From Bacteroidota bacterium (lineage in GTDB: Bacteria > Bacteroidota > Bacteroidia > B-17B0 > Aurantibacillaceae): 7,939 nt of DNA. The notes beneath the pieces were generated by a model that worked only from the letters and a program-made list of their open reading frames with translations, did not search any database and was not told the DNA's origin. Location: positions 1-7,939 of the forward strand of contig JANYBY010000038.1 in the NCBI GenBank assembly GCA_025360565.1. Direction: 5' to 3'. The position numbers and the translations under genes are program-made. Shown piece by piece: positions 6,369-7,939 of the stretch (positions are counted from its first letter, which is position 1; each line of letters opens with the position of its first letter).

Positions 6369-7523
6369 ATGAAGGTATTCAGCTATTTAAAAGGCGATAA
6401 AGTAATTTGGGCAATAATGTTCCTATTATCACTGCTATCTATTTTGGTTGTTTACAGCGCGGTGGTAACGCTTGCGCATAAATTCAAGCAAGGCAATACC
6501 GAGTGGTACTTGTTCAGACACTTTATTATTATTGTGTGTGGATTTGGAATTGCATTTGCGTTTCATAAAATAAAATATACTGTGTTCAGCAAAGTGGCAC
6601 AGGTTGGATTTATTCTTTCCATTCCTTTATTACTTTACACGCTGTTTGCAGGTGTAAGCGCGGGCGGCGCAACTCGTTGGATCGAAATTCCGGGTTTGGG
6701 TTTAACATTTCAATCTTCCGATATTGCCAAGCTAATGTTGATCATGTACGTAGCGAGAGTGCTTACAGTTAAAGCAAAAGAACTGGTGGATTTTAAATCG
6801 GTTGTAAAATACCTTGTTGTTCCTATAGGTATTGTATGCGTTTTAATTTTACCGGCAAATTTTTCTACCGCGGCCCTGTTATTTTTTAATTGTTTGTTGT
6901 TAATGTTTTTAGGGGGCATTCATATAAAAATAATTTTAAAAATAGTGGGCATTTGCGCTTTAACAGGAATATTATTCTTTACATGGATCTGGGTTGCGCC
7001 TCAAACTTTTCCAAGTAAACGCGCCGTAACCTGGAAAGCAAGGATAGAAAATTTTACAACAGGCGAATCAAGTGTGAACTATCAAAGTGATCAGGCTAAG
7101 ATCGCAATCGCCACCGGCGGTGTTATTGGCAAAGGACCGGGTCACAGCACACAACGTGCTTTTTTACCGCAGGCTTCTTCCGATTTTATTTACGCCATCA
7201 TCATTGAAGAGTATGGTTTGCTCGCGGGTTTTGTGATCCTGTTCTTATTTATGATCTTATTATATCGCGGTGTAAAAATAATGCGCGATAACGATAAACC
7301 ATTTGGAAGTTATATGGCGCTGGGCCTCACGTTCAGTTTGGTGTTTCAGGCATTGGTAAATATGGCGGTGGCGGTAAATTTATTTCCGGTAACCGGTCAG
7401 CCTTTGCCATTGGTAAGTATGGGCGGCACCTCCATTTGGTTTACCATGATCTCTATCGGAATTATTTTAAGCGTAAGCAAAAGTATAGAAGATAAAACCG
7501 AAGAAAAACTTGAGACAGCTTAA
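6369..7523 (+). CDS. ftsW: Septal peptidoglycan glycosyltransferase FtsW (SEDS family)
   Basis: An integral membrane SEDS protein, 384 residues, that polymerises lipid II at the division site in complex with FtsI. About ten membrane segments can be picked out (roughly 13-34, 47-66, 73-94, 117-134, 147-162, 164-182, 187-209, 276-299, 315-338 and 350-372). The large external loop is at about 210-275. Family marks include the ATRWIEIPG stretch (101-109) followed by FQSSDIAK, the GKGPGHSTQRAFLPQASSDFIYA block with D272 as the expected catalytic Asp, EEYG (280-283), and the ending NLFPVTGQPLPLVSMGG (337-353). The position between murD and murG supports FtsW rather than its elongation paralogue RodA. 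ATG at 6369 is the chosen start, and the first membrane segment follows at the usual distance. Its 3' end overlaps murG by 14 nt. Confidence 0.95.
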   Translation: MKVFSYLKGDKVIWAIMFLLSLLSILVVYSAVVTLAHKFKQGNTEWYLFRHFIIIVCGFGIAFAFHKIKYTVFSKVAQVGFILSIPLLLYTLFAGVSAGGATRWIEIPGLGLTFQSSDIAKLMLIMYVARVLTVKAKELVDFKSVVKYLVVPIGIVCVLILPANFSTAALLFFNCLLLMFLGGIHIKIILKIVGICALTGILFFTWIWVAPQTFPSKRAVTWKARIENFTTGESSVNYQSDQAKIAIATGGVIGKGPGHSTQRAFLPQASSDFIYAIIIEEYGLLAGFVILFLFMILLYRGVKIMRDNDKPFGSYMALGLTFSLVFQALVNMAVAVNLFPVTGQPLPLVSMGGTSIWFTMISIGIILSVSKSIEDKTEEKLETA

Positions 7524-7939
7524 AATAATATTAAGTGGTGGCGGCACGGGCGGCCATATTTTTCCGGCAGTTGCAATTGCCAACGAGATCAAAAAATTAG
7601 TCCCAACTTCCGAAATTCTTTTTGTAGGTGCGCTCGGTAAAATGGAAATGGAAAAAGTTCCGGCTGCCGGTTACAAGATCATTGGCGTTCCAATTGCAGG
7701 GCTTCAACGTAAATTTACTTTTGCAAATTTTAAATTGCCTTTTTTAATTATTAAAAGTTTATTAAAAACTAAAAAAATAATTAACGAGTTTCAGCCCAAT
7801 GTGGTGGTTGGCACAGGCGGTTATGCAAGTGGACCCTTGCTTAAAGCCGCTACAAATAAGGGAATTCCGGCACTTATTCAGGAACAGAATTCATATGCAG
7901 GCATCACTAATAAATTACTTGCAAAAAAAGTGAGTAAGA
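7510..7939 (+). CDS. murG: UDP-GlcNAc--lipid I N-acetylglucosaminyltransferase MurG, N-terminal part (partial)
   Basis: The first 143 codons of MurG, a GT28 glycosyltransferase on the inner face of the membrane that adds GlcNAc to lipid I to give lipid II. It is open at the window end (the last full codon is AAG at 7936-7938). The protein opens MRQLKIILSGGGTGGH, with the first glycine-rich loop at 10-16. GVPIAGLQRK, GTGGYASGP (101-109, second glycine-rich loop) and QEQNSYAGITNK (124-135) follow. All are MurG N-domain signatures, the last being the membrane-facing acceptor-site region. The start is TTG at 7510. No ATG or GTG is available before the glycine loop, and the TTG gives the usual few residues ahead of it. 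It lies inside the end of ftsW (14-nt overlap, different frame), which suggests translational coupling. The C-terminal UDP-GlcNAc-binding domain is beyond the window. Confidence 0.95.
   Translation, partial: MRQLKIILSGGGTGGHIFPAVAIANEIKKLVPTSEILFVGALGKMEMEKVPAAGYKIIGVPIAGLQRKFTFANFKLPFLIIKSLLKTKKIINEFQPNVVVGTGGYASGPLLKAATNKGIPALIQEQNSYAGITNKLLAKKVSK

Noticed and set aside
6710..6919. Minus-strand open frame inside ftsW
   Set aside because: Shadow of a conserved membrane-protein gene with no independent evidence.

Overview
The window is an internal piece of a bacterial dcw (division and cell wall) cluster. All genes lie on the + strand, packed almost end to end, in the order ftsL (3' end only) - ftsI - murE - mraY - murD - ftsW - murG (5' part only). 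This gene order, the FtsI with a C-terminal PASTA domain, the long MraY with an extra loop, the sequence style of FtsL and FtsW, and the lack of Shine-Dalgarno-like purine boxes all point to Bacteroidota (Bacteroidetes). Lower-rank placement is not safe from this sequence. The DNRP-type pocket of MurE (residues 403-406, DNPR) indicates a meso-diaminopimelate peptidoglycan, as expected for a Gram-negative bacteroidete.

Layout: 1-102 is the tail of an FtsL-like divisome protein; 106-2244 is FtsI/PBP3 (septal transpeptidase); 2273-3736 is MurE; 3736-4998 is MraY; 4999-6344/6357 is MurD with a reading-frame break near its C-terminus; 6369-7523 is FtsW; 7510-7939 is the first 143 codons of MurG. 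The gaps are 3, 28, -1, 0, 24 (or 11, depending on the murD stop) and -14 nt, so this is almost certainly one transcription unit with translational coupling. No gene-free stretch exceeds 30 bases. I see no RNA gene, mobile element, CRISPR, terminator or convincing internal promoter.

The genes form one pathway. MurD and MurE add D-Glu and the third residue to UDP-MurNAc in the cytoplasm. MraY moves the finished muropeptide onto undecaprenyl phosphate (lipid I), and MurG adds GlcNAc (lipid II). FtsW polymerises lipid II at the septum, and FtsI crosslinks the new glycan in a divisome that includes FtsL.

This is conserved core machinery, and I found no undescribed system. The point most worth checking is murD. 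Its conserved C-terminal segment (SPACASFD and onward) is in the -1 frame relative to the rest of the gene. This could be a one-base deletion (error or mutation), or possibly a site rescued by -1 slippage, because a dnaX-type A AAA AAG heptamer sits in the zero frame inside the overlap of the two frames. Smaller points are the use of GTG/TTG starts in four of six visible starts, a 4x AAACC repeat in murD, and a CDDC pair in the MraY insert.
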